Of a stretch of 64,000 nucleotides of DNA, positions 8,157-15,715 are shown one piece after another. A program made the translations under genes and the position numbers. The notes beneath the pieces are model-generated. The model ran no database searches. It was not told the DNA's origin and saw only the letters and a list, made by a program, of their open reading frames with translations. The stretch is taken from positions 186,001 to 250,000 of the forward strand of contig NZ_GG697169.2 of the NCBI RefSeq assembly GCF_000161835.1, given 5' to 3'. Numbering within the stretch: the stretch's first letter is position 1; the number at the start of each line of letters is the position of its first letter. The stretch comes from Thalassobium sp. R2A62. Its GTDB lineage: Bacteria; Pseudomonadota; Alphaproteobacteria; Rhodobacterales; Rhodobacteraceae.

Positions 8157-9074
8157 TTAGGCCGGTTTGTTCCGCCGGCGTTCTCGCCAAACGACCAACA
8201 CCCCACCGAAGACGATTAGGATGGAGCCGGGGAACAGGTCCCGTATTGGCGCTTCGCCAAAGAACACCCAGCCGAAAAAGAACGCCATCGGAATACCGAA
8301 ATAGCTGAATGGGGCAAGGTTGCTTTGTTCAGTCATCCTGAAGGAGACAATCAGAAGCAATACAGCGGCACCCCCAAAGCCTCCCATCGCCATAATCCAC
8401 GCGAGATCGGACGCAGATTGGACAGGGGAAAAACCATCAAGGAAAAGCGCGAGTACCACCGATCCGACAACGGCAAAGCCCGTGGAGTACAAGTTGATCA
8501 GTGCGCTTGGCACTTCTTCGTCGATCAGTCGTGCCGTTACTCCAGTCAGCGCGTAGAGCGCAGCGGCGCCCAGTGGTAAGAGGGACGCCAAAGTAAATGT
8601 CTCACGCCCCGGCCCCATCACCATCACAACGCCGACAAAGCCGATCAACACTGCGACCCAACGGATTAAACCTACTCTCTCACCCAGCAGCAGCACCGCA
8701 AAGGCCGTCATGAAAAGTCCGCTGGAATAGGAAATTGTCGTTGCAATGGCGAAGGGGATCAGACCGAGCGATAGATAAAACATCAACTGTGCGAAAGTAA
8801 CGATCAGACCTCGCGCGCAGATCAAGCCCCATTGGCGGACATGCAAGCGGCGGCCGCTTCGGTGCCAGGCTGGCGATGACCAAAGAGCGATAAAGCTGGG
8901 TACCAGCCCAAAGATATTGCGGTATACGGACAATTCCGCGGCACCGTAATCCGCAGATAGACTTTTGATGACCAGTCCCATCAGATCAAAAAATAAAAGA
9001 GAAACAAGACTGAGAACCACCGCTAGGGTGACAGAGCCCATCGGGATCGGCGATTTTTTCCTGATATCGGCCAT
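8157..9074 (-). CDS. EamA/DMT-superfamily transporter
   Basis: A 305-residue inner-membrane protein with ten hydrophobic segments in two homologous EamA halves. The GERVGLIRWVAVLIGFVGVV block ends the first half and GEAPIRDLFPGSILIVFGGV the second, both hallmark positions of drug/metabolite transporters (RhaT/YdcZ-like). These proteins export or import metabolites; the substrate cannot be read from sequence. Its upstream region is cut by IS ends at 9102 and 9168, so its promoter may be altered. Confidence 0.85.
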   Translation of the reverse strand: MADIRKKSPIPMGSVTLAVVLSLVSLLFFDLMGLVIKSLSADYGAAELSVYRNIFGLVPSFIALWSSPAWHRSGRRLHVRQWGLICARGLIVTFAQLMFYLSLGLIPFAIATTISYSSGLFMTAFAVLLLGERVGLIRWVAVLIGFVGVVMVMGPGRETFTLASLLPLGAAALYALTGVTARLIDEEVPSALINLYSTGFAVVGSVVLALFLDGFSPVQSASDLAWIMAMGGFGGAAVLLLIVSFRMTEQSNLAPFSYFGIPMAFFFGWVFFGEAPIRDLFPGSILIVFGGVLVVWRERRRNKPA

Positions 9075-9101
9075 TCAACAACCCTGTGCGCGGTATCTTT
9101 G

Positions 9102-9167
9102 TCCGTCGTCATATAAAGTTGGATATCAGAGCGGCTTAAGTATTGGAGGCTCTGGTTCGTTTGTGTG
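9102..9167 (+). repeat. Extra copy of the IS3 right end
   Basis: This 66-bp segment begins tttgtccgtcgtcatataaa and continues like the true right end at 9168 (both share gagcgg, a ttgagca/ttaagta block and tggaggctctgg). It is a second, diverged right end in direct orientation, left by an earlier insertion or one-ended event. Confidence 0.65.
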
Positions 9168-9240
9168 TGTCCGTCGTCATATAAAATGGGACATGAGAGC
9201 GGTTTGAGCAATGGAGGCTCTGGCTCTTATGTGTGATTGA

Positions 9241-10227
9241 TTATGCGGCTTGTTTTTGATGTTGCAAGCGGCGGTGTTTGATTGTCGTCCTACGGACCTT
9301 GATCTTTTCCCTTTCTCTGAGAATGGCTTTGCCGCGCCCGAAGTAGACGTCGGCAGGTGTCACGTTGCTCAGGCTCTCGTGGTAACGCTGGTTGTTGTAA
9401 TAATCGACGAATGCCCCGATCTGGCGTTCGAGATCGCCAGGAAGATAGTAGTTTTCCAGCAGCACGCGGTTTTTCATCGTCTGATGCCAGCGTTCGATTT
9501 TACCTTGGGTCTGTGGATGGAACGGAGCACCACGCACATGTGCCATATTTTGCCCTTCCAGCCATTCAGCTAAATCCGCCGAGATGTAGCAGGAGCCGTT
9601 ATCGCTCAGAAGACGCGGCTTGTGGCGCACGACGGCTTGGTCGCAACCCGATGCCGCCAGCGCCAGTTCGATCGTGTCTGTCACATCCTCAGCCCGCATG
9701 TTCGTGCAAAGCTTCCAAGCGATGATGTAGCGGCTGTAGTCATCCAAGATCGTGCTGAGATAATACCATCCCCAGCCGATGATCTTGAAGTAGGTGAAGT
9801 CGGTCTGCCACATCTCGTTGATTGCCGTGGTTTTGTTTTTGAACTCATCGGCCGCTTTGATCACTACGTACTCCGGCGCAGTGATCAGGTCAGCTGCTTT
9901 GAGAATGCGATAAGCTGATGATTCAGAGATAAAATACCGTTTCTCATCAGTGTATTTGACGGCCAGTTCCCGCGTGGTCAGCGCTTCATGCTCCAGAGCA
10001 AACTCAATGAGTTCATCGCGGCGGGCATCCGGAATGCGGTTCCAGACTGACCCAGGGCGTGGCGAATGATCCGCCAATGCGTCCAGGCCACCGTCGACAT
10101 AAAGATCGTACCACCGGTAAAACGTGCTACGCGGAATGCATAGCATATCGAGGGTTTGTTTGACTGGCTGGTGCGAGCTCTCAACTGTGCGGATGATCTC
10201 AAGCTTTTCAGACGCGGGATACCTCAT
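9241..10227 (-). CDS. IS3-family transposase OrfB (DDE integrase)
   Basis: A 328-residue protein with an N-terminal helix-turn-helix, then an rve catalytic core: MWQTDFTYFKI (first Asp), LLSDNGSCY (second Asp) and HPQTQGKIERWHQ (Glu). The C-terminus, VTPADVYFGRG and the basic tail, is typical for the group. It overlaps orfA by 4 bp (ATGA). Length is full. Confidence 0.9.
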   Translation of the reverse strand: MRYPASEKLEIIRTVESSHQPVKQTLDMLCIPRSTFYRWYDLYVDGGLDALADHSPRPGSVWNRIPDARRDELIEFALEHEALTTRELAVKYTDEKRYFISESSAYRILKAADLITAPEYVVIKAADEFKNKTTAINEMWQTDFTYFKIIGWGWYYLSTILDDYSRYIIAWKLCTNMRAEDVTDTIELALAASGCDQAVVRHKPRLLSDNGSCYISADLAEWLEGQNMAHVRGAPFHPQTQGKIERWHQTMKNRVLLENYYLPGDLERQIGAFVDYYNNQRYHESLSNVTPADVYFGRGKAILREREKIKVRRTTIKHRRLQHQKQAA

Positions 10228-10598
10228 TCCCCGTACTCCCCATTTCCTGTCATGCTTTTTTTGAGCAAACGATTTTCAAGGGTCAGATCAGCCACGCATT
10301 CTTTCAGGGCCAAGGAATCAGAACGCAAATCCTTTACCTCAGGCGAGGTGGCCTGGCGGGCTGTATCTCCAGATAACCGCCGCTTACCTGCTTCAAGGAA
10401 TTCCTTCGACCAGCTGTAATACAGGCTCTCTGCAATGCCTTCACGACGGCAAAGAACCGAGATGCTTTCCTCGCCACGCAGACCAGCCAAAACAATGCGG
10501 ATCTTCTCTTCAGCTGAATAGGTTTGGCGCGTCTTGCGGCGGATGTTCTTGACCACCTTGTCGGCGGCGTCTTTCGATGTCTGTGGCTTCTTCGTCAT
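10224..10598 (-). CDS. IS3-family OrfA DNA-binding protein
   Basis: A 124-residue protein with a helix-turn-helix of the transposase_8 type (RRKTRQTYSAEEKIRIVLAG, then ISVLCRREGIAESLYYSWSK) and a C-terminal leucine zipper ending ENRLLKKSM. It binds the inverted repeats and lies upstream of orfB in the same element. Confidence 0.88.
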   Translation of the reverse strand: MTKKPQTSKDAADKVVKNIRRKTRQTYSAEEKIRIVLAGLRGEESISVLCRREGIAESLYYSWSKEFLEAGKRRLSGDTARQATSPEVKDLRSDSLALKECVADLTLENRLLKKSMTGNGEYGE

Positions 10599-10747
10599 CT
10601 CGATCTCCTAATCGATAAGATGAACCAGAAATCCTCCCTTATTCAAATCCTCAAATCTGTCCCAATGGTGCTGACGTCAGACATTTTGCATCATCGCAAT
10701 CTACGGCTTGACATGATTGTATTTTGGATGGCATCCGTTTAGTCGGA

Positions 10748-11872
10748 ATGAAGGTTATCTTGCACATTGGTCCAGCGAAAACAGGGACGACAGCACTTCA
10801 AAAAGCACTCTATTCTGCGAGAGAGAAACTTGTTGATTTCTCTGTTTTGTATCCCGATACTCTGGATAAAAACGACTATAACCACGGCAAATTATGTGCA
10901 CTTTTCGTTCCTTATGGCGACGCGCCACGCGGCTTAAAGAAGTTAAGCGAGGCAGAATACTATGATGCCGGAAAATCGTTGCAAGAAAGGATCAAGCTAG
11001 ACGTTCAAACGATCTGCCCTGATATACTGATATTGTCATCCGAGTGGCTTGCCAGCGCCTATGATCATCAGGATGCGCATAAATTCTCGGATTTCATAGA
11101 CAGCTTAATGCCCGATAGCATTGAAGTTCTATTATACGCACGAAGACCATCAAATTTTTTCCTTTCGGCCTCGCAACAACGACTGCGTGCTTCGCATCAA
11201 TTCAAACCCATCTTCCATTGGCGGCTGAATGAAATCATTGCCGGTTTCCAGAAGCTGTTTGCAAGCCATACGATAAGTGTGCGTCTGTTCGAGCGCCCGG
11301 CACTTGTCGGCTTAAACATCGTTTCTGACTTTGCAGAAACGTATATTCCTGAATGTCGGACTATTCTTGAGAATGTCCAGGAAAGTACTGAGGTAAATGA
11401 GAGCTTTTCTGCAGAGGCTATGGCCGTTTTGCAAAATTTTCGACGCGTTCATTTTGCCGACCAGGAAGATGTTTTCAACGGAAAGACAAGAAAGCTTATG
11501 CGTGTTCTCAAACGCATGGACGCAAAAGATGATAGAAAAAAGCCTACTTTGACGGCCGAATGGCGCGACTTTTTTGACTACGGCAATGATCAAGCTTTAC
11601 GCTTGCACCATCTTCATCACATTACTTTTTCTGATTTTGACTATCCTCGCTTGGCGAGCGGCCAATTTGCTCCGAAGCCCGAAAAATGTCGCGATGTTGC
11701 CGACTTTGTAGATATCGACCAAGATAGGCTTGCTACTATGATCACGCGCCTGGCGAATTCTCCATGGTCACCCAATCGTTCGGGATCAAAATGGTTGCTA
11801 TCTTTACCAAATAATTTACTGGGTGGGCAGCTTTGCCAATTCCCGCTTTGGCGACGTCTGATAGCCTGTTAG
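10748..11872 (+). CDS. P-loop sulfotransferase-like protein
   Basis: A 374-residue protein starting MKVILHIGPAKTGTTALQKA, which is the 5'-phosphosulfate (PAPS) loop of sulfotransferases. ARRPSNFFLSASQQRLR (about residue 135) could be the 3'-phosphate-binding Arg/Ser region. Similar proteins occur in roseobacter polysaccharide loci. The ATG at 10748 sits at the P-loop; a start eight codons upstream lies close to the IS end. It begins 64 bp after the IS3 element, so upstream context was replaced. It is AT-richer than the surrounding backbone. The substrate is probably a surface glycan (inference). Confidence 0.7.
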   Translation: MKVILHIGPAKTGTTALQKALYSAREKLVDFSVLYPDTLDKNDYNHGKLCALFVPYGDAPRGLKKLSEAEYYDAGKSLQERIKLDVQTICPDILILSSEWLASAYDHQDAHKFSDFIDSLMPDSIEVLLYARRPSNFFLSASQQRLRASHQFKPIFHWRLNEIIAGFQKLFASHTISVRLFERPALVGLNIVSDFAETYIPECRTILENVQESTEVNESFSAEAMAVLQNFRRVHFADQEDVFNGKTRKLMRVLKRMDAKDDRKKPTLTAEWRDFFDYGNDQALRLHHLHHITFSDFDYPRLASGQFAPKPEKCRDVADFVDIDQDRLATMITRLANSPWSPNRSGSKWLLSLPNNLLGGQLCQFPLWRRLIAC

Positions 11873-11915
11873 CGTAGTTAGTTGATCCTTTTTTTGTAAA
11901 AGTTAGGAGTTTTCC

Positions 11916-12803
11916 ATGCCTAAGATCGTTTGGATATTTTGGCTGCAGGGCTTTGAATCTGCTTCGCCTCTTGTGCATGTGTGTGTAAGGTCATGGGAGC
12001 AAAGAAACCCGGAATGGAAAATAATACTGCTATGCGCCGATAACATAAGTGACTATCTTGATGATGAATTCTGCAATGAAGTTCTCGCGCTTAAACTGCC
12101 TCACAAGAAAAAAGCGAATATTCTCCGGCTTGCTTTGATCGCGCATCATGGCGGCGTTTGGGTGGATGCTGATTGCTTTTGCGCCAAACCACTTGATCAT
12201 TGGGTTTACGAGGCGGCGCAATCTGGGTTCTTCGCTTTCCGCTTCGTTGATAGCGATGCTTGGTATTCAGATACACAGCAAGACTTAAGAAGTCGAATTT
12301 TCTCTAAAACAACGGATCGCATAATGGCAAACTGGTTTCTTGCCGGAAAGCCTTATAACTATATTTGCACTGAGCTTTGCAGAGAACACTTCAATCTGCT
12401 TAAAGAAGCGGCAAATGGGCGGAAAAGGTTTTTTGGATTTGTACGGAGACGCCTTATGAAGACCTTTTGTCGAAATGCATATCTGAGCTCTCTCATGGGA
12501 AGCGAAACGTTTATTCGCAGGCTTGGCGGATACCCAACTTTCATATTCCACTATCATTTTGCACGCCTGCTGAGAACAAGCCCCAAGTTTAAAGAATGTT
12601 GGGAGCAGGTCCCTGCTATCTCTGCCACAGAAGCTTTAATGTTTAGCAAGACACTTGGGCAACCGATTGATGAAAAATTTCGGTCTGCCGTCAGCGGGAA
12701 TGATGCGCCAGTCTATAAATTTCATGCGCGTCGCACGACACCAGAGCAGTCACATGCGACCACACGCTATGCCTGGCTGCGCGCTAATTTTCGTGGAGAA
12801 TAG
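11916..12803 (+). CDS. DXD glycosyltransferase (capsular polysaccharide synthesis / GT32-like)
   Basis: A 295-residue protein with the N-terminal PKIVWIFWLQG strand and HKKKANILRLALIAHHGGVW leading to DAD at about residues 84-86. This is the sugar-nucleotide/metal motif of the Gly_transf_sug / capsular polysaccharide synthesis family. A clear TAGGAG ribosome-binding site precedes ATG 11916. With sulfotransferase genes on both sides it likely helps build a sulfated surface polysaccharide. Acceptor and donor are unknown. No signal peptide is seen, so it should be cytosolic. Confidence 0.75.
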   Translation: MPKIVWIFWLQGFESASPLVHVCVRSWEQRNPEWKIILLCADNISDYLDDEFCNEVLALKLPHKKKANILRLALIAHHGGVWVDADCFCAKPLDHWVYEAAQSGFFAFRFVDSDAWYSDTQQDLRSRIFSKTTDRIMANWFLAGKPYNYICTELCREHFNLLKEAANGRKRFFGFVRRRLMKTFCRNAYLSSLMGSETFIRRLGGYPTFIFHYHFARLLRTSPKFKECWEQVPAISATEALMFSKTLGQPIDEKFRSAVSGNDAPVYKFHARRTTPEQSHATTRYAWLRANFRGE

Positions 12804-12892
12804 AATCTTTAGTTGTAAGTGTCTGAAAATACTCTAAGCGAGAACTAATCCGATGTTACTCGCTGTATTGAAATCACAGGGAGCAGTATCAA

Positions 12893-13573
12893 TTGATCGT
12901 TTGCCACGAAAAAAAGCTGATCTTTTTAAAGACCAAAAAGACGGCCGGGACATCGCTTGAGATCGCGCTTGCCGGTCACTGCGGCCCAAGATGCATCATA
13001 ACCAAAATCTCTGAGACTGACGAGAGTTTGCGACAAGCTCTCGGATATCCTGGTCCGCAGAATTATTCGTTCAAGCAAAGACGAAAGATCATTTGGCGGG
13101 AAAGAGTAGAGTTTCGGAAGCATATGTCAGTAAACGACGCCAGAGCGCTGTTGCCAAAGAAAGTCTGGGACAACTATTGCAAGTTTACGATTGTACGTGA
13201 CCCGTTTGATCGAGCAATTTCCAGATATTACTGGGACTTAAGTCGCGGTAAAGTAGAAGACATTGCGTTTGATGAGTTTTATGAAAAGTTCCCTGAACGC
13301 CTTCATGAAAATATAAAAATAGCTCCACTGAACGACACAACCCAACTGAATTTTCACCTGCGCTATGAGTATCTTGAAGACGACATGCACAAAAATAACC
13401 TGGGATTTCTTTGGAAGACCTTTCAAGGCGTGCGTGCAAAGACTGGCCATCGGCCTAGAAGCGGTTCTGGAACGGTTGAGATGTATAAAAAATATCCGAC
13501 CGTTGCGAAACTGATAGAAGAAAGTTGTCAGGAAGAGATCAAGCGTTTTGGCTACCAAGCCCCACTTGTCTGA
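12893..13573 (+). CDS. Sulfotransferase family 2-like protein, C-terminus set by an IS end
   Basis: A 226-residue protein with the 5'-PAPS loop KTKKTAGTS (residues 13-21) and 3'-phosphate site TIVRDPFDRAISRYYWD (about residues 99-115), typical of the Sulfotransfer_2 family. The start is TTG at 12893 with AGGGAG about nine bases upstream. The last codons and the TGA stop lie inside the IS-end sequence TGTCTGACG, so the natural C-terminus may be missing. It is probably in one transcript with the upstream glycosyltransferase. Confidence 0.72.
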   Translation: MIVCHEKKLIFLKTKKTAGTSLEIALAGHCGPRCIITKISETDESLRQALGYPGPQNYSFKQRRKIIWRERVEFRKHMSVNDARALLPKKVWDNYCKFTIVRDPFDRAISRYYWDLSRGKVEDIAFDEFYEKFPERLHENIKIAPLNDTTQLNFHLRYEYLEDDMHKNNLGFLWKTFQGVRAKTGHRPRSGSGTVEMYKKYPTVAKLIEESCQEEIKRFGYQAPLV

Positions 13574-13640
13574 CGTCAGCACCCAGCCAATGCACACAAG
13601 CAGTGATGCCCTAGATGTGTCCGTCGTCATATAAAGTCTT
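13567..13640 (+). repeat. Two directly repeated IS3-type ends
   Basis: TGTCTGACGTCAGCACC at 13567 matches the type B IS left end, and TGTCCGTCGTCATATAAAG at 13618 matches its right end, both reading in the same direction. The 33 bp between (cacccagccaatgcacacaa and on) recur near 33909-33946. Confidence 0.6.
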
Positions 13641-13768
13641 GGGATCTCTGGGCTGTTGATGACTGCCTGCATCACCTTCTTGATCCCAGGACGGCACTCC
13701 GTTGGAATGCCATACTCGGAAAGATCGTAAAGGTCACCTACGGGTACGGTTGGAAGCCACCTCGTCAT
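13641..13768 (-). pseudogene. 5' fragment of an unknown gene cut by IS ends
   Basis: The minus strand from ATG 13768 reads MTRWLPTVPVGDLYDLSEYG and continues for about 44 residues until IS-end sequence. It has coding-like composition, but only the N-terminus remains. Family not recognised. Confidence 0.35.
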
Positions 13769-14164
13769 TTTTTGACAGCAACGTCACAAACAGACCAAAA
13801 TTCGTCAGAAATAGATATACAGTTCGTCGCAAAAAAACTCTAGCTTCAAGGCCAAGAGGCTGTTCATCCGCTTCGTGCGGAGAAACCGCTGAGTGTTCAA
13901 GTTTTGAGTGCTTATTTGAATGTGTTCGTCCTCCAGGGTTGCGAGTTCGACAGCGCAAAGGTGATGCAGGGTTGTCATTGGCGGTCATTCCTTTTTTGTG
14001 TAAAAATCGGGATAAATGTAGCCAGCCGAGAACTCTGAATTAGCAGCAATTGTTTTATTTTGTGACGAGGGATAGCTGGGGAGATGGCCCCACGGACAGT
14101 AGCTGAGGCTGTACGAATTGTAAGTCCGCCAAATATCTTTAAAATCTACATCAAACAGGGAGAG
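13769..14164. other. Intergenic region without a clear gene
   Basis: About 400 bp in which I find no frame with convincing coding character. The last 70 bp hold the upstream region of the SH3-domain gene. Confidence 0.45.
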
Positions 14165-14779
14165 ATGAAAATGATTAAGACTTTTGTTGCTGCGATTGGA
14201 TTGCTGATGGCTGTTGGGGTTCCTGGGGTTGCTGAACCCATCCAGCCCATGAAGGAAGTATTTTATCGAGTAGTCGACGTAGCCTCAAATGACGTTTTAA
14301 ATATCCGCGCTCAGCCCACATCACGGTCTGAAATCATCGGAGCTTTTCACCATAACCATCCTTTGTTTGAGGTGAACGGTCGAGATGGGAGATGGGTCAG
14401 GGTCAACTTAGGAGAATATTCGGGCTGGGTTCATTCGGGCTATATCGAGGCTGTAAATGTGCCAACTTTTTTGCATACAAATCTACCGAACGGTTTAAAA
14501 TGCTATGGTGAAGAGCCGTTTTGGACAGTGACTTTGAACAGTGGTCAAATCCAGATAAAAAGTATGGCCAATCAAGACCGAACCTACATAACATCAAAAG
14601 TCGAAAGCTTCGGGAACGACCACCTAATTAGTGGCGTCAGCAATTCAGGAAATGAAATTGTAATTTTTGTCGAAGATAAAATGACGTCCAGTTCGATGGT
14701 AGACCGTTTTTTCAACTGGTCTGTTTCATTATACTTGGACGGTCTTCCGGTCTCTGGCGGAGCTGGTTGTTCCCTTTAA
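14165..14779 (+). CDS. Secreted SH3-domain protein
   Basis: A 204-residue protein with a signal peptide (MIKTFVAAIGLLMAVGVPGV) followed by a bacterial SH3 domain (VLNIRAQPTSRSEIIG ... GRWVRVNLGEYSGWVHSGYI, about residues 42-95). The remainder, with CYGEEPFWTVTLNSG, resembles a DUF-type C-terminal beta domain seen in roseobacter SH3 proteins. Such proteins usually sit in the periplasm and bind peptidoglycan or ligands. ATG 14165 is preceded by AGGGAGAG; a second ATG two codons later is possible. Confidence 0.75.
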   Translation: MKMIKTFVAAIGLLMAVGVPGVAEPIQPMKEVFYRVVDVASNDVLNIRAQPTSRSEIIGAFHHNHPLFEVNGRDGRWVRVNLGEYSGWVHSGYIEAVNVPTFLHTNLPNGLKCYGEEPFWTVTLNSGQIQIKSMANQDRTYITSKVESFGNDHLISGVSNSGNEIVIFVEDKMTSSSMVDRFFNWSVSLYLDGLPVSGGAGCSL

Positions 14780-14995
14780 TTTAGGTAGGTTGATGTCATA
14801 TTTGGCACCGCGGCACACCATAAGCATTGACAGAACAGTATTCGCAGTTGGATCGTGGCGGAAATCGATCAAGTCGACTGGTACACCAACCTTGACCTGT
14901 TCAACATCAGCTTGGATGACTGTTCCTCGGAACGGTCCAACACCGTGGAGCTCTGCGATCACAACACGGTCTTCTTCTCTGAAAGTATGGTCCAA
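14729..14995 (-). CDS. Small hypothetical protein overlapping the SH3 gene 3' end
   Basis: An 88-residue frame with TTG start at 14995 and an AAGGAG site six bases before it. It contains the compact segment RVVIAELHGVGPFRGTVIQA, a KOW- or SH3-like beta pattern. It overlaps the last 51 bp of the SH3-domain gene on the other strand. Coding is plausible from the ribosome-binding site and composition but not certain. Confidence 0.4.
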   Translation of the reverse strand: MDHTFREEDRVVIAELHGVGPFRGTVIQADVEQVKVGVPVDLIDFRHDPTANTVLSMLMVCRGAKYDINLPKLKGTTSSARDRKTVQV

Positions 14996-15371
14996 AACTG
15001 TCTCCTTGGCTGTTGCGAAAACAATGCCCAGAGTGACTGTTCAGGGTTCGTCCGTTTCTGACTTTTCGAGGTCAGTTTTTGACGCTTGGTCAGTTCTTTT
15101 CAGTGGTGTTACGGGGTTCCTTACGAGGTTGTTTTTGAATTTCGCGTCCTAGATTTTCGTTTAAAAATAAATACTTACAGATTAGTGTGGTTCCGTGTGG
15201 TTCCGTGTGGGGGCGCCATTAAAATCAATAACTTAGCTCGAAATTGCAATTCCCTGAAATGTGTTCAGCGAGACGCTCAGCGAGACAAATGAGCGTTGAA
15301 CAGCGGTTTAATTCCGTAAAAACGCACTCTTTCCTCACGCCTGCAATTAGCAACCCATCCGCGCCACACCG
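14996..15371. other. Intergenic, low-complexity region with repeated gtggttccgtgtg words
   Basis: No convincing gene. It contains gtggttccgtgtggttccgt, a short tandem duplication at 15187-15206, running into the 18-bp word described separately at 15202-15219. Confidence 0.45.
15202..15219 (+). repeat. att-like 18-bp word, copy 1
   Basis: tccgtgtgggggcgccat matches tccgtgtgggggcaccat at 22030-22047 with one mismatch. The second copy lies 41 bp upstream of a tyrosine integrase start. Its end, gggggcacca, looks like a tRNA acceptor 3' strand with CCA, a common phage attachment core. Confidence 0.4.
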
Positions 15372-15434
15372 CCCCCCGCGCGCGTGCGCGTCGCTGTGTA
15401 GGCCCGTAAGACGTCGCGGTGCAGTGAGGGCTGG
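15372..15434 (-). repeat. 61-bp dispersed repeat, copy 2 (inverted)
   Basis: The reverse complement of 7887-7947 with a few substitutions; it ends next to an IS3 remnant. The two copies are about 7.5 kb apart in opposite orientation and could recombine to invert the segment between them. Confidence 0.75.
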
Positions 15435-15444
15435 CCTGCTGGCC

Positions 15445-15699
15445 GGTGAGGGAGGAAGCCTTCGTCGACCATTACAACCATCAGCGCTTCCACGAGAGCC
15501 TGAACAACGTCACACCATCAGACGTCTACTTCGGACGCGACAAAGCCCTTCTACAGCAAAGGGAAAGGATCAAACGAAAGACGCTCGAAACGCGGCGCTT
15601 GCATCAAAGACAGCGCGCCGCATAATCAAACCAACCAGATGAGGCGAACTCTATCTAAGGTTAGACCGCCTTTGGAACCAAAAACTCTGGCGACGGACA
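15445..15699 (+). pseudogene. IS3-family OrfB C-terminal remnant and right end
   Basis: The plus strand reads EAFVDHYNHQRFHESLNNVT, then PSDVYFGRDKALLQQRERIK and a basic tail ending RQRAA and TAA. This is the C-terminus of an OrfB closely related to that at 9241-10227. It is followed by gcgacggaca at 15690-15699, matching the complement of that IS right end. The rest of the element is gone. Confidence 0.78.
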
Positions 15700-15715
15700 G
15701 TGGAAAGTAACATAC

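Larger units (their letters stand above)
9168..10683 (-). mobile_element. Complete IS3-family insertion sequence (type B)
   Basis: About 1516 bp with imperfect terminal inverted repeats: TGTCCGTCGTCATATAAAAT at 9168 and, from the other side, TGTCTGACGTCAGCACCATT at 10683. The repeats share TGTCnG..CGTCA, then TGGGACA and a GGAGG further in. It carries overlapping orfA and orfB on the minus strand with no lesion, so it may be active. Its ends recur as solo scars at 6781, 7698, 13567, 27127, 30358 and 30940. A decayed relative of its orfB lies at 15445-15699. Confidence 0.82.

Noticed and set aside
13567-13640. Miniature inverted-repeat element
   Set aside because: The two IS ends point in the same direction rather than facing each other, so they cannot be the ends of one miniature element.
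13238-13768. A 176-codon minus-strand frame across the second sulfotransferase end
   Set aside because: Only its first about 44 codons, outside the sulfotransferase gene, look coding; the rest is antisense and crosses IS ends.
15244-15642. A 132-codon plus-strand frame before the GMC gene
   Set aside because: Arg/Pro/Ala-rich; the same DNA encodes an IS3 OrfB C-terminus in another frame and carries the 61-bp repeat.
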